From JAVBQJ01 sp031549115 (GTDB lineage Bacteria > Verrucomicrobiota > Lentisphaeria > Victivallales > Victivallaceae), in the NCBI GenBank assembly GCA_031549115.1, contig JAVBQJ010000011.1:1-54561 (forward strand): DNA of 54,561 nt. The letters are read 5' to 3'. Numbering within the stretch: position 1 is the stretch's first letter; every line of letters starts with the position of its first letter. Of the stretch, positions 15,657-24,866 are shown piece by piece. The notes below the pieces were generated by a model that worked only from the letters and a program-made list of their open reading frames with translations, made no database searches and was not told where the DNA came from. The position numbers and the translations under genes were made by a program.

Positions 15657-16408
15657 AAATGGCTATTACGGAAAGTGGAAGCAAGAGAAAACCGGTCAAA
15701 CGCCATCGCGCCTGGAAGTGGGTGTTGATCGGTGTCGGCGGAGTCGCGGCACTGTTGTTGCTGCTGGCGGTCGTTCTGTCACTCTTGCTTTTTGGTTCCC
15801 GCCGGGCGCCGGGGACGGTGACGATGCTGACGAGCGAAGAGCAAATAGCGTTTTTCGACCTGCAACTCGCATTGCAGGATACGGTGAAAGCGGTCGACGA
15901 AGGCACCGCCGAAGATGCCGAAGCCACGATCACCATCACGCCGGAGCAATTGCGGGCGCTGTTGAAAGCCCTGCGCAATGAGTTGACGATCGGCTGCAAT
16001 CTGATCCGGGAAGAAACGGAACCGGGGGTCGACGGAATCGAACTGGACTTCGACGGCCGGAATATAAAAGTGGAAATGACATTATACTCCGGTTACCGGT
16101 GGGTATGGGGCGGCGCGGCTACCGTCCGGTTTGCGGTCCATCCGGGCATGGACGCGGAAAAAATCACCGCCGAAATCGACTACTTCAAAGTCGGCGCCAT
16201 CACGTTGCCGCGGGCGGCGCTTCAACGCAGCCTGGACAAAACCCTGCTGGAAACCGGCGAACTGGAAGAAATGGAGATGTTCCGGAAAATCGTCAAGAGC
16301 ATCTCCATCGACGCCGGCGGCAATCTCCATATCGTCTATTATCCGGTCCGTCTCCACGAATTGGTGGCGTCCAGCCCCGAAGCCAGCCTGCTGCTGCTGG
16401 GCAAGTAA
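15653..16408 (+). CDS. Membrane-anchored protein of unknown function
   Basis: About 250 residues. A basic N-terminus (KRKPVKRHRAWK) is followed by one transmembrane helix (WVLIGVGGVAALLLLLAVVL, residues about 23-42) and an extracytoplasmic domain of roughly 200 residues with amphipathic strands (IKVEMTLYSGYRW, LHIVYYPVRLHELV). Two starts are possible: TTG at 15653, overlapping the previous stop, or ATG at 15659. GAGGAG at 15642-15647 suits both. I recognise no family. It probably depends on translation of the EIIA gene. Confidence 0.72.
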   Translation: MKMAITESGSKRKPVKRHRAWKWVLIGVGGVAALLLLLAVVLSLLLFGSRRAPGTVTMLTSEEQIAFFDLQLALQDTVKAVDEGTAEDAEATITITPEQLRALLKALRNELTIGCNLIREETEPGVDGIELDFDGRNIKVEMTLYSGYRWVWGGAATVRFAVHPGMDAEKITAEIDYFKVGAITLPRAALQRSLDKTLLETGELEEMEMFRKIVKSISIDAGGNLHIVYYPVRLHELVASSPEASLLLLGK

Positions 16409-16655
16409 ACCGCGTTTGTTCATCAGACGCCAGCGCCAGCCTCGTCCACTCCATGTAGAGATTTGACCGTCGCTCACGCTTCCAATCCAATCTCCACCGT
16501 CGTTACCTCGGGCGGCTTCCGCTCGCCTCCCGGCTCGCTTACTATAACTTTCGCCTCTTTTAGGCGCCTGCGGCGCCATCGGCGACCAGCAGAATTCGCC
16601 TGCTGGAGCGGCGCCTCCGTATGACGGAGTGCAGACCGCCGCTGCGCGGCTCTAT
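16409..16655. other. Intergenic stretch with consecutive hairpins
   Basis: No gene is seen here between two convergent genes. From 16563 three perfect hairpins stand in a row: GGCGCC-N3-GGCGCC (16563-16577), CCAGCAG-N7-CTGCTGG (16586-16606) and CTCCGT-N3-ACGGAG (16615-16629). None is followed by a long T-run. It may be a bidirectional terminator region, a structured RNA, or the remnant of a repeat element. Confidence 0.35.
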
Positions 16656-18152
16656 TTATTCTTTAATACTATTTTTCAGTTGCCGCAACGTCAACTCTTT
16701 CCTGAGGCTCCATTGCCGCCAGTCGTTCGTTTCCCGGGACAGGTGCTCAATGCGGGGTGTCAGCTCCCGCGGCAAAACATCCCCCCATCCGGCTTGCGCC
16801 GCCCGCGCCAGCGCCGGCAACGCCGGATATCCCAGCTGCATCAAATAATCCGTATCCAACCCGGCATGGGAGGTGTCCCCCGTGGCTTCCCGGCAATGGT
16901 CCAGATTGTAATCGGCGACGAAGCCGGCGATATTCAGGAAGCCGCAACCGAGCAAGAGCACCAGCACCGCCAGCAGATTGGCACGCACCAGCCAGCCGTT
17001 GCCGCGATTCGAATAGATCCGATACATCAACAGGATCATCCCGGCCGCGACCAGCACCATCCACAGAAACGCCGCCACCCGCAGCAAGGTCAGACTGTAA
17101 ACGCTGACGTATTTCTCCAGCCGCAGCATCGAAGAGGCGATCAGGAAAATATTCTGCGCCAGCCACACATACACCATCCAGCGCAGCCACGCCGAATTCC
17201 GGGCCGCGCCGTCACGCCGGAACGCCGCCATCACCAGCACCCCGGACAACAGCGCCACCGCAATCAACGGATACGCGCCGCGATGGGCATATTCGGCATA
17301 GGTCACCCCCTCCGGCAACGCCAGCCCCGCCCACAGATATTCGACATCGAAGACATTCTGGACCAGAAACAGCAAGTTGAACAGTACCAGCGCACGCCCC
17401 ATCATCGCGGTCGCGGTCCGGTCCCAGCGCTGCCGGGTTTCGGCCTCCGGCCACGGAACCGAACAACCCTCCCATACCAGAATGCCTTTGAGCCGCGATC
17501 CGCCTCCGAGCAAACTCCGGAATATCCGCAGCGACATCACCGAAGCGACGATGAGAATCATCAATACCCAGAACGCGATACGGTCGGGAGGCGGCAGCCG
17601 GATATACTCCGCCAACGCCGCCAGCACCCGTTGAAAAAACCGCGCCAGAACCGGGTTGGCCAGTGCGAACAGCCATGCAAAAAGCAGCGTGACCAACACC
17701 GGCAGGACCCACAGCGCCACCTTCCGGACGCCGCGTTCGGCAAACAGCCGATCGCCCGGATTCGGCCGGAAAAACAGCATCCCGGCCCATTCGAAGAACG
17801 AGGTAGCCAGCTTCAGCGGCAGCGCCCCCAACCAGAACGGCAACGACGTTTTGCCGTCCATCGCCATCGTGATCCGGTAAATATACAACAACAGAAAGGC
17901 CAGCAGAATATTCAACGCGCCGGGAGCATACACCAACGAAAGCGCCGTCAGCGCCAACGCCCCCAATTCCATCGCCAACACCCGCCGCGAAGCGAAATTC
18001 CATTGCCGCGGCCAGCACACGCCCCACAGCAGCGCGACGAACAACCCCAGCACCCATCCCAGCGGCGCCCACTCATAAAACAGCCAGTCCGCCGCCACCA
18101 GCAATACCAACAGAACCGGCAAACGATACTTCGAAGCCAAACGCAAATCCAT
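16656..18152 (-). CDS. Polytopic membrane protein, DUF4173-like
   Basis: 498 residues from the ATG at 18152 (MDLRLASKYRLP), which has AAAGGA eight bases upstream; an ATG 78 bp further out lacks a site. About a dozen hydrophobic helices are visible (LPVLLVLLVAADWLF, VLPVLVTLLFAWLF, IAFWVLMILIVASVM, LIAVALLSGVLVMAAF). The block LFLVQNVFDVEYLW through YAEYAHRGAYPLIAVALL is what I recall from DUF4173 proteins. The C-terminal hundred residues are soluble. Function unknown; the family is found in inner membranes. It is a single-gene unit divergent from the dehydrogenase gene at 18395. Confidence 0.78.
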   Translation of the reverse strand: MDLRLASKYRLPVLLVLLVAADWLFYEWAPLGWVLGLFVALLWGVCWPRQWNFASRRVLAMELGALALTALSLVYAPGALNILLAFLLLYIYRITMAMDGKTSLPFWLGALPLKLATSFFEWAGMLFFRPNPGDRLFAERGVRKVALWVLPVLVTLLFAWLFALANPVLARFFQRVLAALAEYIRLPPPDRIAFWVLMILIVASVMSLRIFRSLLGGGSRLKGILVWEGCSVPWPEAETRQRWDRTATAMMGRALVLFNLLFLVQNVFDVEYLWAGLALPEGVTYAEYAHRGAYPLIAVALLSGVLVMAAFRRDGAARNSAWLRWMVYVWLAQNIFLIASSMLRLEKYVSVYSLTLLRVAAFLWMVLVAAGMILLMYRIYSNRGNGWLVRANLLAVLVLLLGCGFLNIAGFVADYNLDHCREATGDTSHAGLDTDYLMQLGYPALPALARAAQAGWGDVLPRELTPRIEHLSRETNDWRQWSLRKELTLRQLKNSIKE

Positions 18153-18338
18153 TCCACTGTTCCTTTCGATATTGGAGTTCCCGCTATATTGGACGCCGGG
18201 AAACCCCGAAAAGTTTGCACCGAGCCCCAAAAAATACGGAAAAATCGGGCGCAGAATACTCTACAAAGGCTTTTTTCAGAATCTACACCGGCCGGAAGTA
18301 AATTGCCAATAATTCACCCGTATTTTTTCCCATTCTTT

Positions 18339-18366
18339 TTGCAAATCCACCTTGAGGGTGTATGGT
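18339..18366 (+). promoter_or_regulatory. Candidate promoter of the hydroxyacid dehydrogenase gene
   Basis: TTGCAA (18339-18344), 16 bp, TATGGT (18361-18366), 29 bp before the start codon. Confidence 0.45.
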
Positions 18367-18394
18367 AAGCGGATCATTATCAGAAGGAGAACAT

Positions 18395-19339
18395 ATGGAA
18401 ATAGTCGTATTGGATGGAGCCACCATGAATCCGGGGGACCTCGATTGGGCGATATTGGGGCCCTGCCGGATTTTCGAACGCACGCTGCCGGAACAGACCG
18501 TCGAACGCTGCGGCAACGCCGAAATCGTCATCACCAACAAGGTGGTGCTCGACGAAGCGGTGTTGGCGCAGCTGCCGCAGCTACGCTATATCGGCGTATC
18601 CGGCACCGGGTACAATGTCGTCGATACCGCGGCCGCCGCCCGGCGCGGCATCGTGGTCACCAACGTTCCGGCTTACAGCACCATGTCGGTGGCGCAGTTG
18701 ACCTTCGCCCATATCCTGAATCTGGCCAACCGCCTCGGCGAACACGCCGAATCGGTCCGCGAGGGCGACTGGAGCCGCAGCGCCGACTTCTGCTACTGGC
18801 TCACGCCGCAGCTCGAACTGGCCGGGAAAACCCTCGGGATTTACGGCTTCGGCGCCATCGGCCAGGCCGTCGCCCGTATCGGGCTGGCATTCGGCATGAA
18901 CATTCTCGCCTACCGCCGGACGCCTCCCGCCACGGTTCCGGCCGGAATCGCCATGGTGTCGGAGGAGCGGCTGTTCGCCGAATCCGACATCGTCACGCTG
19001 CATTGTCCGCTGACTCCGGAAACCCATCACCTGATCGATCGTGAACGGCTGCGCAGCTTCAAGCCGGGGGCGTGGCTGGTCAACACCGGACGCGGCCCGC
19101 TCCTCGACGACCGGGCGGTCGCCGACGCTTTGAACGCGGGACTTCTGGGCGGCGCCGGGCTGGATGTATTGACGCAGGAGCCCCCTCCCCCGGAGCAGCC
19201 GCTGCTGCAAGCGAAAAACTGCTGGATCACCCCGCATCTGGCCTGGGCCACCCGCGAAGCGCGGCAGCGGTTGCTGGACACGGTGGCGGCCAATATCGCG
19301 GCGTTCCGGCAGGGAACGCCGCAAAACCGGGTCAATTGA
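18395..19339 (+). CDS. D-2-hydroxyacid dehydrogenase (glycerate dehydrogenase-like)
   Basis: 314 residues from the ATG at 18395, preceded by AAGGAG; an ATG 33 bp earlier has no site. The NAD-binding GxGxxG is GIYGFGAIGQA, followed by the family arginine in NTGRGPLLDDRAV and the catalytic histidine in ITPHLAWAT; the glutamate of the triad is in LDVLTQEPP. The product oxidises or reduces a D-2-hydroxy acid, and the similarity pattern suggests glycerate/hydroxypyruvate. It has its own promoter and is followed by an independently promoted HtrA-like gene. Confidence 0.9.
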   Translation: MEIVVLDGATMNPGDLDWAILGPCRIFERTLPEQTVERCGNAEIVITNKVVLDEAVLAQLPQLRYIGVSGTGYNVVDTAAAARRGIVVTNVPAYSTMSVAQLTFAHILNLANRLGEHAESVREGDWSRSADFCYWLTPQLELAGKTLGIYGFGAIGQAVARIGLAFGMNILAYRRTPPATVPAGIAMVSEERLFAESDIVTLHCPLTPETHHLIDRERLRSFKPGAWLVNTGRGPLLDDRAVADALNAGLLGGAGLDVLTQEPPPPEQPLLQAKNCWITPHLAWATREARQRLLDTVAANIAAFRQGTPQNRVN

Positions 19340-19370
19340 CGGGAAAAGAACAAAAAAAACGGAATCCGGA

Positions 19371-19399
19371 TTGCATTTTCCCGTACTCTTCAATATATT
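19371..19399 (+). promoter_or_regulatory. Promoter of the HtrA-like gene
   Basis: TTGCAT (19371-19376), 17 bp, TATATT (19394-19399), about 33 bp before the start codon, which has GGAGG upstream. Confidence 0.6.
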
Positions 19400-19432
19400 T
19401 CCGTAATGCAAATATAGACTGGAGGAATACGG

Positions 19433-20791
19433 ATGAAGAAAATTTGCGGCGCCGCCGTGATGGCGGTATTGGTGTTCGGAGGAAGCGGTTGCATCGGCCT
19501 GTCGTCCGGCTACACCGCCGATTTCCAGGAGGTGGTTCAAAGCGCGGGCGATCAGGTATTCCCCGCCGTAGTCTATATCCATGCCGTCCGCGGCAGCCTG
19601 GAAACCGGCAAGGACATCGCCAATGTCGTCACCGGTTCCGGCGTCATCATCACGCCGGACGGCGAAGTGTTGACCAATTACCACGTGGTGGACAAAGCGG
19701 TGACCATCCGCTGTCTATTGAACGACGGCACCGCCTGCCGCGCCTCGGTGGTCGGCAGCGACAAGGATATCGATCTGGCGTTGCTCAAGCTGGAGTTACC
19801 GGCCGAAACCGTGCTGCCGTTCGCCGCCCTGAGCGATGCCGAAGCAGTCCGCGAAGGCGACTTCGTGATGGCGATGGGAGCGCCGTGGGGGTTGAACCGC
19901 TCGGTCTCCATCGGTATAGTTTCGTGCGCGTCGCGCTATTTGCCGGAAAACGGCGACTACAGCCTGTGGTACCAGACCGACGCGGCGATCTCTCCGGGCA
20001 ACTCCGGAGGCCCCCTGGTCGACACCCGGGGCAAGGTGATCGGCATCAACACCCTCGGCATGATGGGGGGCGGCGCGATCGGCTTCACCATTCCGGTTCC
20101 GACCATCCGGGACATTCTGCCGCGCCTCCGCGAATACGGCCAGGTCAACTGGGCATGGTTCGGTTTTCAACTGCAGGTCCTGCACGACTTCGACCGCAAC
20201 ATCTATTTCCCGTATGACAATGGCGTCATCGTTTCCGGGACCGATCCGGGAAGCCCGGCGCGGCAGGCCGGATTCCTGCCCAACGACCGGATCGTCGCGG
20301 TCGGCGGCACCCCGGAAACGGTGCTGACCCGCGAAGATATGCCCCGGCTCAAACGCCGCCTCGGCCTGATGCCGTTCGGCGAAGCGGTAACATTCACCGT
20401 CATTCGGGACGGCAAAGAGATGGAAATCACCGCGGTTCCCAGCCCCAAGGGCAAAGTCGAAGGCGAGGAAATTTCGTGTTCCCGGTGGGGGCTCACCGCC
20501 AAAACCATCAACCGCTTCGACGTTCCCAATCTGTACTTTTACCAGAATGAGGGTGTTTATATCTACGGTGTCTCCAATTACGGCAATGCCGCCCGCACGG
20601 GTCTGGCTGCGGGTGACATCATTCTCGCAATCAACGGCGAAGAGATTCACACTCTGGCTGAATTGCAGGCCGCGTATGACAATGCCGTCGCCCATTGGAA
20701 GACCACCTCCAAGGCGACTTTCACCATTCTGCGCAACGGCTTGACGCTGCAGCGGGTAATGGACTTTTCCAACGATTATGACAAGGAGTAG
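19433..20791 (+). CDS. HtrA/DegP-like serine protease, lipoprotein
   Basis: 452 residues. The lipoprotein signal ends in FGGSGC (cysteine 20). The trypsin-like S1C domain has all three catalytic residues: His in LTNYHVVDKA, Asp in DKDIDLALLKL, Ser in ISPGNSGGPLVD. Two PDZ domains follow, about residues 235-335 and 360-445 (GVIVSGTDPGSPARQAGF, GVYIYGVSNYGNAARTGL). It is expected to degrade or refold damaged envelope proteins while tethered to a membrane. The next gene starts 3 bp after its stop and encodes a related protein whose active site has decayed, so the two probably form a functional pair. Confidence 0.93.
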   Translation: MKKICGAAVMAVLVFGGSGCIGLSSGYTADFQEVVQSAGDQVFPAVVYIHAVRGSLETGKDIANVVTGSGVIITPDGEVLTNYHVVDKAVTIRCLLNDGTACRASVVGSDKDIDLALLKLELPAETVLPFAALSDAEAVREGDFVMAMGAPWGLNRSVSIGIVSCASRYLPENGDYSLWYQTDAAISPGNSGGPLVDTRGKVIGINTLGMMGGGAIGFTIPVPTIRDILPRLREYGQVNWAWFGFQLQVLHDFDRNIYFPYDNGVIVSGTDPGSPARQAGFLPNDRIVAVGGTPETVLTREDMPRLKRRLGLMPFGEAVTFTVIRDGKEMEITAVPSPKGKVEGEEISCSRWGLTAKTINRFDVPNLYFYQNEGVYIYGVSNYGNAARTGLAAGDIILAINGEEIHTLAELQAAYDNAVAHWKTTSKATFTILRNGLTLQRVMDFSNDYDKE

Positions 20792-20794
20792 CTT

Positions 20795-22990
20795 ATGAAC
20801 CGCCGTTATTTTTTTCTGACCGCCGCCTGCGCCGCATTGTTAACCGCGAGCGCATTTCCGCTCCAGGCCGCCGATGCCCCGGCGGCTCCGGCCGAGCTGG
20901 CGAAAATCCGGGAGCTGAATGTCAGTTTGCTGGATAAACTCTCCAGCTCGGTGGTGTGGATCGACTACTATTTCCGGCTCGACGACAAGGGCCGCCAGCC
21001 GGAATTCACCGTCACGTACATGTGCCCCAACTGCAACTCGCCGCATACCGGTTCGGCGCGGGCCTACATCGATGAAGAGCGGCCGTTCCGGGTCAGCGGC
21101 TTCGCCGTCGCACCCGATGAATTCATCGCGGCGGATATCATGCTGCTCCCCGAATGGCTCGACCGGATCGAGGTGAGCTCCGGCGAGGGAAAACTCCCGG
21201 CAAAGATCGTCGCGTATTACCCGGAGCAGAAAAGCGTACGCCTGAAAACCGCACAGCCGCTTCCGGGCGTCAAACCGCTGCAATTCCAGCCGGCCGGGGA
21301 CGGCAAAAAGCTGTATTCGTTCTTTCTGGTCGACGAAGCCTCCATTCCGGTCGCCGGGGTGGCGCCTTACGCGCCGGCCCAGGTCAGCCGGATCGTGGAA
21401 ACCGGCCTGGACACGGTGACGACGCTGCCGAACTCGATGGTGGTCGACGCCGAAGGCAATGTCGTCAACCTGTCGATGCTCGAGGAAATGCCGCTGGATC
21501 TGCTGCTGAAAAATCCGGTTCCGGCCGATTGGAGGCAGTTGGGAGCCGCCGAACAGGAGGCGCAGCTGACCGCATTCGGGAAAACTGTCGCCGACAATGT
21601 CTTCAACGTCCGTATCCAGCTGGCGCCGAGCGACTCCGAGCAGCCGCAAAACCGTTACGGCATGGGTATGGAAGACGGCGACGATGTCAATGAAATCACC
21701 ATCCCGGGTATTCTTCTGGATTCCGGCAAGCTTCTGATCCCGGCGGCGCTGCCGCCGGAGATGACCGCCCGGCTGGACAGCATCACGCTGACCGTGGACG
21801 GCAAAGCGGTCGAAGCCGCCTTCGCCGGATCGCTCAAAAACTATGGCGCCATGTTGGCGCAGCCGGCCGAAAAACTCCCCGGCAGCGGCTTCAAACTTTC
21901 GACCGAACGGATGGTCCGGTACTACCGCGTCCCGCTTTTCGGAGCCCGGCTGCACAGTTACGGCAACCAGCTGGATATCAGCGTATTTCCGGAGTGGATC
22001 GAGACCTTCGCCACCGGCCCGAAAGGCATTCTGGTGCCGCAGACCTCGAACAGCTCCAACGCGTTATTCGCCGAGGACGGTACGCTGCTCGGCTTGCCGT
22101 TGCAGTCGCGCATTCCCGGCTCCCGTCAGAGCAACGGCATGACCATGATCCCCGCGGATACGCTGGCGGCGCTGTTGGCCGATCCGGCAAACAACTTCGA
22201 TGCCGCCAACATTCCGCGCGCCAAGGAGGAACGCAACCGCATGGCATGGCTCGGCGTCGAGGTCCAGCCGCTCGATCAGGAGCTGGCGCGCGCCAACGAC
22301 GCCGCCCAACTGACCGACGACGGCTCGACCGGGTTGCTGATCACCCAGGTGTACCCGGATTCACCGGCATCGGCAATGGGCCTCAAAGTCGGTGAAATTC
22401 TGCTGCAGCTGATCCCGGCCGACAGCAAACGCACCATCGAGCTCGAAGGCTCGGACTACGACGGCAACATCTTCCACGGCTCCTTCCCGTGGGATCAGTA
22501 CGACGGCCTCCCCGAAATGTATTACGACCAGATCCCGCAGCCGTGGGGCAGCGCCAGAAACGCATTGAACCGGCTGCTCACTTCGATCGGCATCGGCAAC
22601 AAGGCCACGCTGACCGTCATCGACCAGGGTAAGCTGGTCCGGCACGAACTGACGATCGCCCAGGCGCCGCCGACCTTCGACAACGCGCCGCGTTACGCCG
22701 ACCGGGATATGGGCCTCACGTTGGCCGACACCACCTTCGAAGTGCGCAATTACTTCCGGATGAAACCGGAGGACGCCGGTATCGTGGTCGCCAAGGTCCG
22801 TGCCGGCGGCAAAGCCTCCGTCGCCGGGATCAAGCCGTATGAAATCGTCGTCAGCGTCAACGATACTCCGGTGCACAACATCGAGGAATTCCAGAAGCTG
22901 ATCGCCGGCCAGAGCGAACTCCGGCTCGGTATCCGCCGCCTCGCCGCCACCCGGATCGTCACCATCAAACTGACCCAACCGGAGAAGTAG
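20795..22990 (+). CDS. Secreted degenerate HtrA-like protein with PDZ domains (probable pseudoprotease)
   Basis: 731 residues with a signal peptide (MNRRYFFLTAACAALLTASA). Two regions align by eye with the protease fold. In the first (about 40-240) the histidine loop reads FIAADIMLLPEW and the aspartate loop KSVRLKTAQPL, so His and Asp are missing; the serine loop is LPNSMVVDAEGN. A second copy (about 265-460) ends QTSNSSNALFAEDGTLLGLPL and is also degenerate. Two PDZ-like domains follow (ITQVYPDSPASAMGLKVG, AKVRAGGKASVAGIKPYE). An MCPNCNSPHTG stretch near residue 75 could bind metal or form a disulfide. It lies 3 bp behind the active HtrA-like gene and 7 bp before cysK. Likely an adaptor or chaperone; the exact role is unknown. 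Confidence 0.78.
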   Translation: MNRRYFFLTAACAALLTASAFPLQAADAPAAPAELAKIRELNVSLLDKLSSSVVWIDYYFRLDDKGRQPEFTVTYMCPNCNSPHTGSARAYIDEERPFRVSGFAVAPDEFIAADIMLLPEWLDRIEVSSGEGKLPAKIVAYYPEQKSVRLKTAQPLPGVKPLQFQPAGDGKKLYSFFLVDEASIPVAGVAPYAPAQVSRIVETGLDTVTTLPNSMVVDAEGNVVNLSMLEEMPLDLLLKNPVPADWRQLGAAEQEAQLTAFGKTVADNVFNVRIQLAPSDSEQPQNRYGMGMEDGDDVNEITIPGILLDSGKLLIPAALPPEMTARLDSITLTVDGKAVEAAFAGSLKNYGAMLAQPAEKLPGSGFKLSTERMVRYYRVPLFGARLHSYGNQLDISVFPEWIETFATGPKGILVPQTSNSSNALFAEDGTLLGLPLQSRIPGSRQSNGMTMIPADTLAALLADPANNFDAANIPRAKEERNRMAWLGVEVQPLDQELARANDAAQLTDDGSTGLLITQVYPDSPASAMGLKVGEILLQLIPADSKRTIELEGSDYDGNIFHGSFPWDQYDGLPEMYYDQIPQPWGSARNALNRLLTSIGIGNKATLTVIDQGKLVRHELTIAQAPPTFDNAPRYADRDMGLTLADTTFEVRNYFRMKPEDAGIVVAKVRAGGKASVAGIKPYEIVVSVNDTPVHNIEEFQKLIAGQSELRLGIRRLAATRIVTIKLTQPEK

Positions 22991-22997
22991 CATCACC

Positions 22998-23930
22998 ATG
23001 GAAAAAATCGCCTGCAATATCACCGAGTTGATCGGCAATACCCCGCTGGTGCGTATCAACCGCATGAACACCGGCGCGGCGGAGATCGTCGCCAAAGTGG
23101 AGTCGTTCAACCCCGGTTCCAGCGTCAAAGACCGCATCGGTTACGCGATGCTGTGTGCGGCGGAAGCAACCGGCGTCCTGAAACCAGGCGCACTGGTCAT
23201 CGAGCCGACCTCCGGCAACACCGGCATCGGCCTCGCGCTCGCCGCCGCGGTGAAGGGGTACAAACTGATCCTGACCATGCCCGAAACCATGAGCCTGGAA
23301 CGCCGCAAGCTGTTGCAGGCCTACGGCGCCGAGCTGGTGCTGACCGACGGCGCCGCCGGGATGAAAGGCGCCATCGCCAAGGCCGAAGAGCTTCGCGCCG
23401 CCCATCCGGGCTCGTTCATCCCGCAGCAGTTCGACAATCCGGCCAACCCCGCCTGTCACCGCGCCACCACCGCCGAGGAGATCTGGCGCGATACCGGCGG
23501 CAAGGTCGACGCCTTTGTTTCCGGCGTCGGCACCGGCGGTACCCTGACCGGAGTGGCTTCGCGCCTGAAGGAATACAACCCGGAGTTGAAAGCGTTCGCA
23601 ATCGAGCCGGACGCATCGGCGGTTTTGTCCGGCCGCCAGCCGGGCCCCCACAAATTGCAGGGCATCGGCGCCGGATTCATTCCCAAGGTTCTGGATACGA
23701 AGCTCATCGACGAAGTCATCCAGGTCTCCGCCGAAGACGCCGGGCGCACCGCCAGGGAAGCCGCCACCCGCGAAGGCCTGTTGATCGGAATCTCCTCCGG
23801 CGCCGCGTTGTATGCGGCGTTGACACTGGCCCAACGGCCGGAGTGGGCGGGCAAACGGATCGTGGTGTTGTTGCCCGACTCCGGGGAGCGTTACTTATCC
23901 ACCTGGCTCTTCGACCATCAGCAAAGTTAA
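22998..23930 (+). CDS. cysK: Cysteine synthase (O-acetylserine sulfhydrylase)
   Basis: 310 residues. The pyridoxal-phosphate lysine lies in NPGSSVKDRIG and the substrate loop is EPTSGNTGIGLA; GVGTGGTLTGVA binds the cofactor phosphate, and GISSGAALYAA near the C-terminus holds the conserved serine. It makes L-cysteine from O-acetylserine and sulfide in the cytoplasm. It follows the pseudoprotease gene by 7 bp, so it is probably co-transcribed with it. Its end overlaps the convergent mutM gene by four bases. Confidence 0.95.
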   Translation: MEKIACNITELIGNTPLVRINRMNTGAAEIVAKVESFNPGSSVKDRIGYAMLCAAEATGVLKPGALVIEPTSGNTGIGLALAAAVKGYKLILTMPETMSLERRKLLQAYGAELVLTDGAAGMKGAIAKAEELRAAHPGSFIPQQFDNPANPACHRATTAEEIWRDTGGKVDAFVSGVGTGGTLTGVASRLKEYNPELKAFAIEPDASAVLSGRQPGPHKLQGIGAGFIPKVLDTKLIDEVIQVSAEDAGRTAREAATREGLLIGISSGAALYAALTLAQRPEWAGKRIVVLLPDSGERYLSTWLFDHQQS

Positions 23931-24754
23931 CGGAGCGGCTGGCACTTCGGGCAGTAAACCGAGGTGCGGCCGCCGAGTTTGACACTGACCATGATGCTGC
24001 CGCAATGACGGCATGGCTGTCCGGCGCGGCCGTAGGCCAGCAATTCCTGCTCGAACATTCCTTCGGTGCCGTCGATTTGGCGGTAGTCGTGAAAGGTGGT
24101 GCCGCCGGCTTCGATCGCCCGGTTCAGCACCTCCCGGATCGCCGGCACCAGCCGCGACGCCTCTTTCCGGGTCAGCGATCCGGCCAGTCGCGCCGGATGC
24201 AATCCGGCCTGAAACAGCGCCTCGGTGGCGTAAATATTGCCGACGCCGACGACGATGGCATTGTCCATCACCGCGACCTTCAACGGATTTTTCCTCTCCC
24301 GCAAAGCCCGGTAAACGTATTCCGGCGTGAACGCGTCGCTCAACGGTTCGACGCCGAGCCCGGCCAGCTCCAGCGGCTCCGCGCCGGGGGCCGGCAGAGT
24401 CACCGGAATCAATATGCTGAAGCGGCGGGTGCATTCAAAGCGAAAGGTCATGCCGTTGGACAGCGTCATGATCACATGTTCGTGTTTGCGCCGTTCCCGC
24501 GGCGCTTCGACCCGGATCACCCCCGACATTCCCAGATGCATCAAAAGCGCCCGTCGGTTGGCGAATTCCATAATCAGATAACGGGCGCGGCGCCGGACGT
24601 CGACCACCGGAGTATGCAGCAACCCGGGATCGAGCAACGGCGCCAGCGGAGTGCGCATTTTCGGCGTGAATATCTCCATTTTGACACCGGAAACGCCGGG
24701 CATGCAGGCCGACAGCGCCCGTTTGATGGTCTCGATTTCGGGTAATTCCGGCAT
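23927..24754 (-). CDS. mutM: Formamidopyrimidine-DNA glycosylase
   Basis: 275 residues starting MPELPEIETIKRAL at 24754. Pro2 and Glu3 are the catalytic residues and must be exposed, so this start is certain; AAGGAG lies nine bases upstream. The helix-two-turn-helix region VGVGNIYATEALF and the C-terminal zinc finger CRHCG...CPKCQ are complete. It removes 8-oxoguanine and other oxidised bases from DNA. It is convergent with cysK and divergent from hisE, with its own promoter. Confidence 0.96.
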   Translation of the reverse strand: MPELPEIETIKRALSACMPGVSGVKMEIFTPKMRTPLAPLLDPGLLHTPVVDVRRRARYLIMEFANRRALLMHLGMSGVIRVEAPRERRKHEHVIMTLSNGMTFRFECTRRFSILIPVTLPAPGAEPLELAGLGVEPLSDAFTPEYVYRALRERKNPLKVAVMDNAIVVGVGNIYATEALFQAGLHPARLAGSLTRKEASRLVPAIREVLNRAIEAGGTTFHDYRQIDGTEGMFEQELLAYGRAGQPCRHCGSIMVSVKLGGRTSVYCPKCQPLR

Positions 24755-24776
24755 TTTTTCGATCTCCTTGGCCGTT

Positions 24777-24805
24777 ACTATACATCTTACGTCCTCTATT
24801 TTCAA
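24777..24805 (-). promoter_or_regulatory. Promoter of mutM
   Basis: On the minus strand TTGAAA (24800-24805), 17 bp, TATAGT (24777-24782), 22 bp before the mutM start codon. Confidence 0.65.
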
Positions 24806-24813
24806 AAAAGGAT

Positions 24814-24842
24814 TTGGAAAATGGCGAAAAGGGCGGTATATT
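24814..24842 (+). promoter_or_regulatory. Promoter of the hisE-hisG operon
   Basis: TTGGAA (24814-24819), 17 bp, TATATT (24837-24842), 24 bp before the hisE start codon. It is back to back with the mutM promoter. Confidence 0.6.
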
Positions 24843-24866
24843 ACTCCTTTGAGAAAGGCAGTAAAC

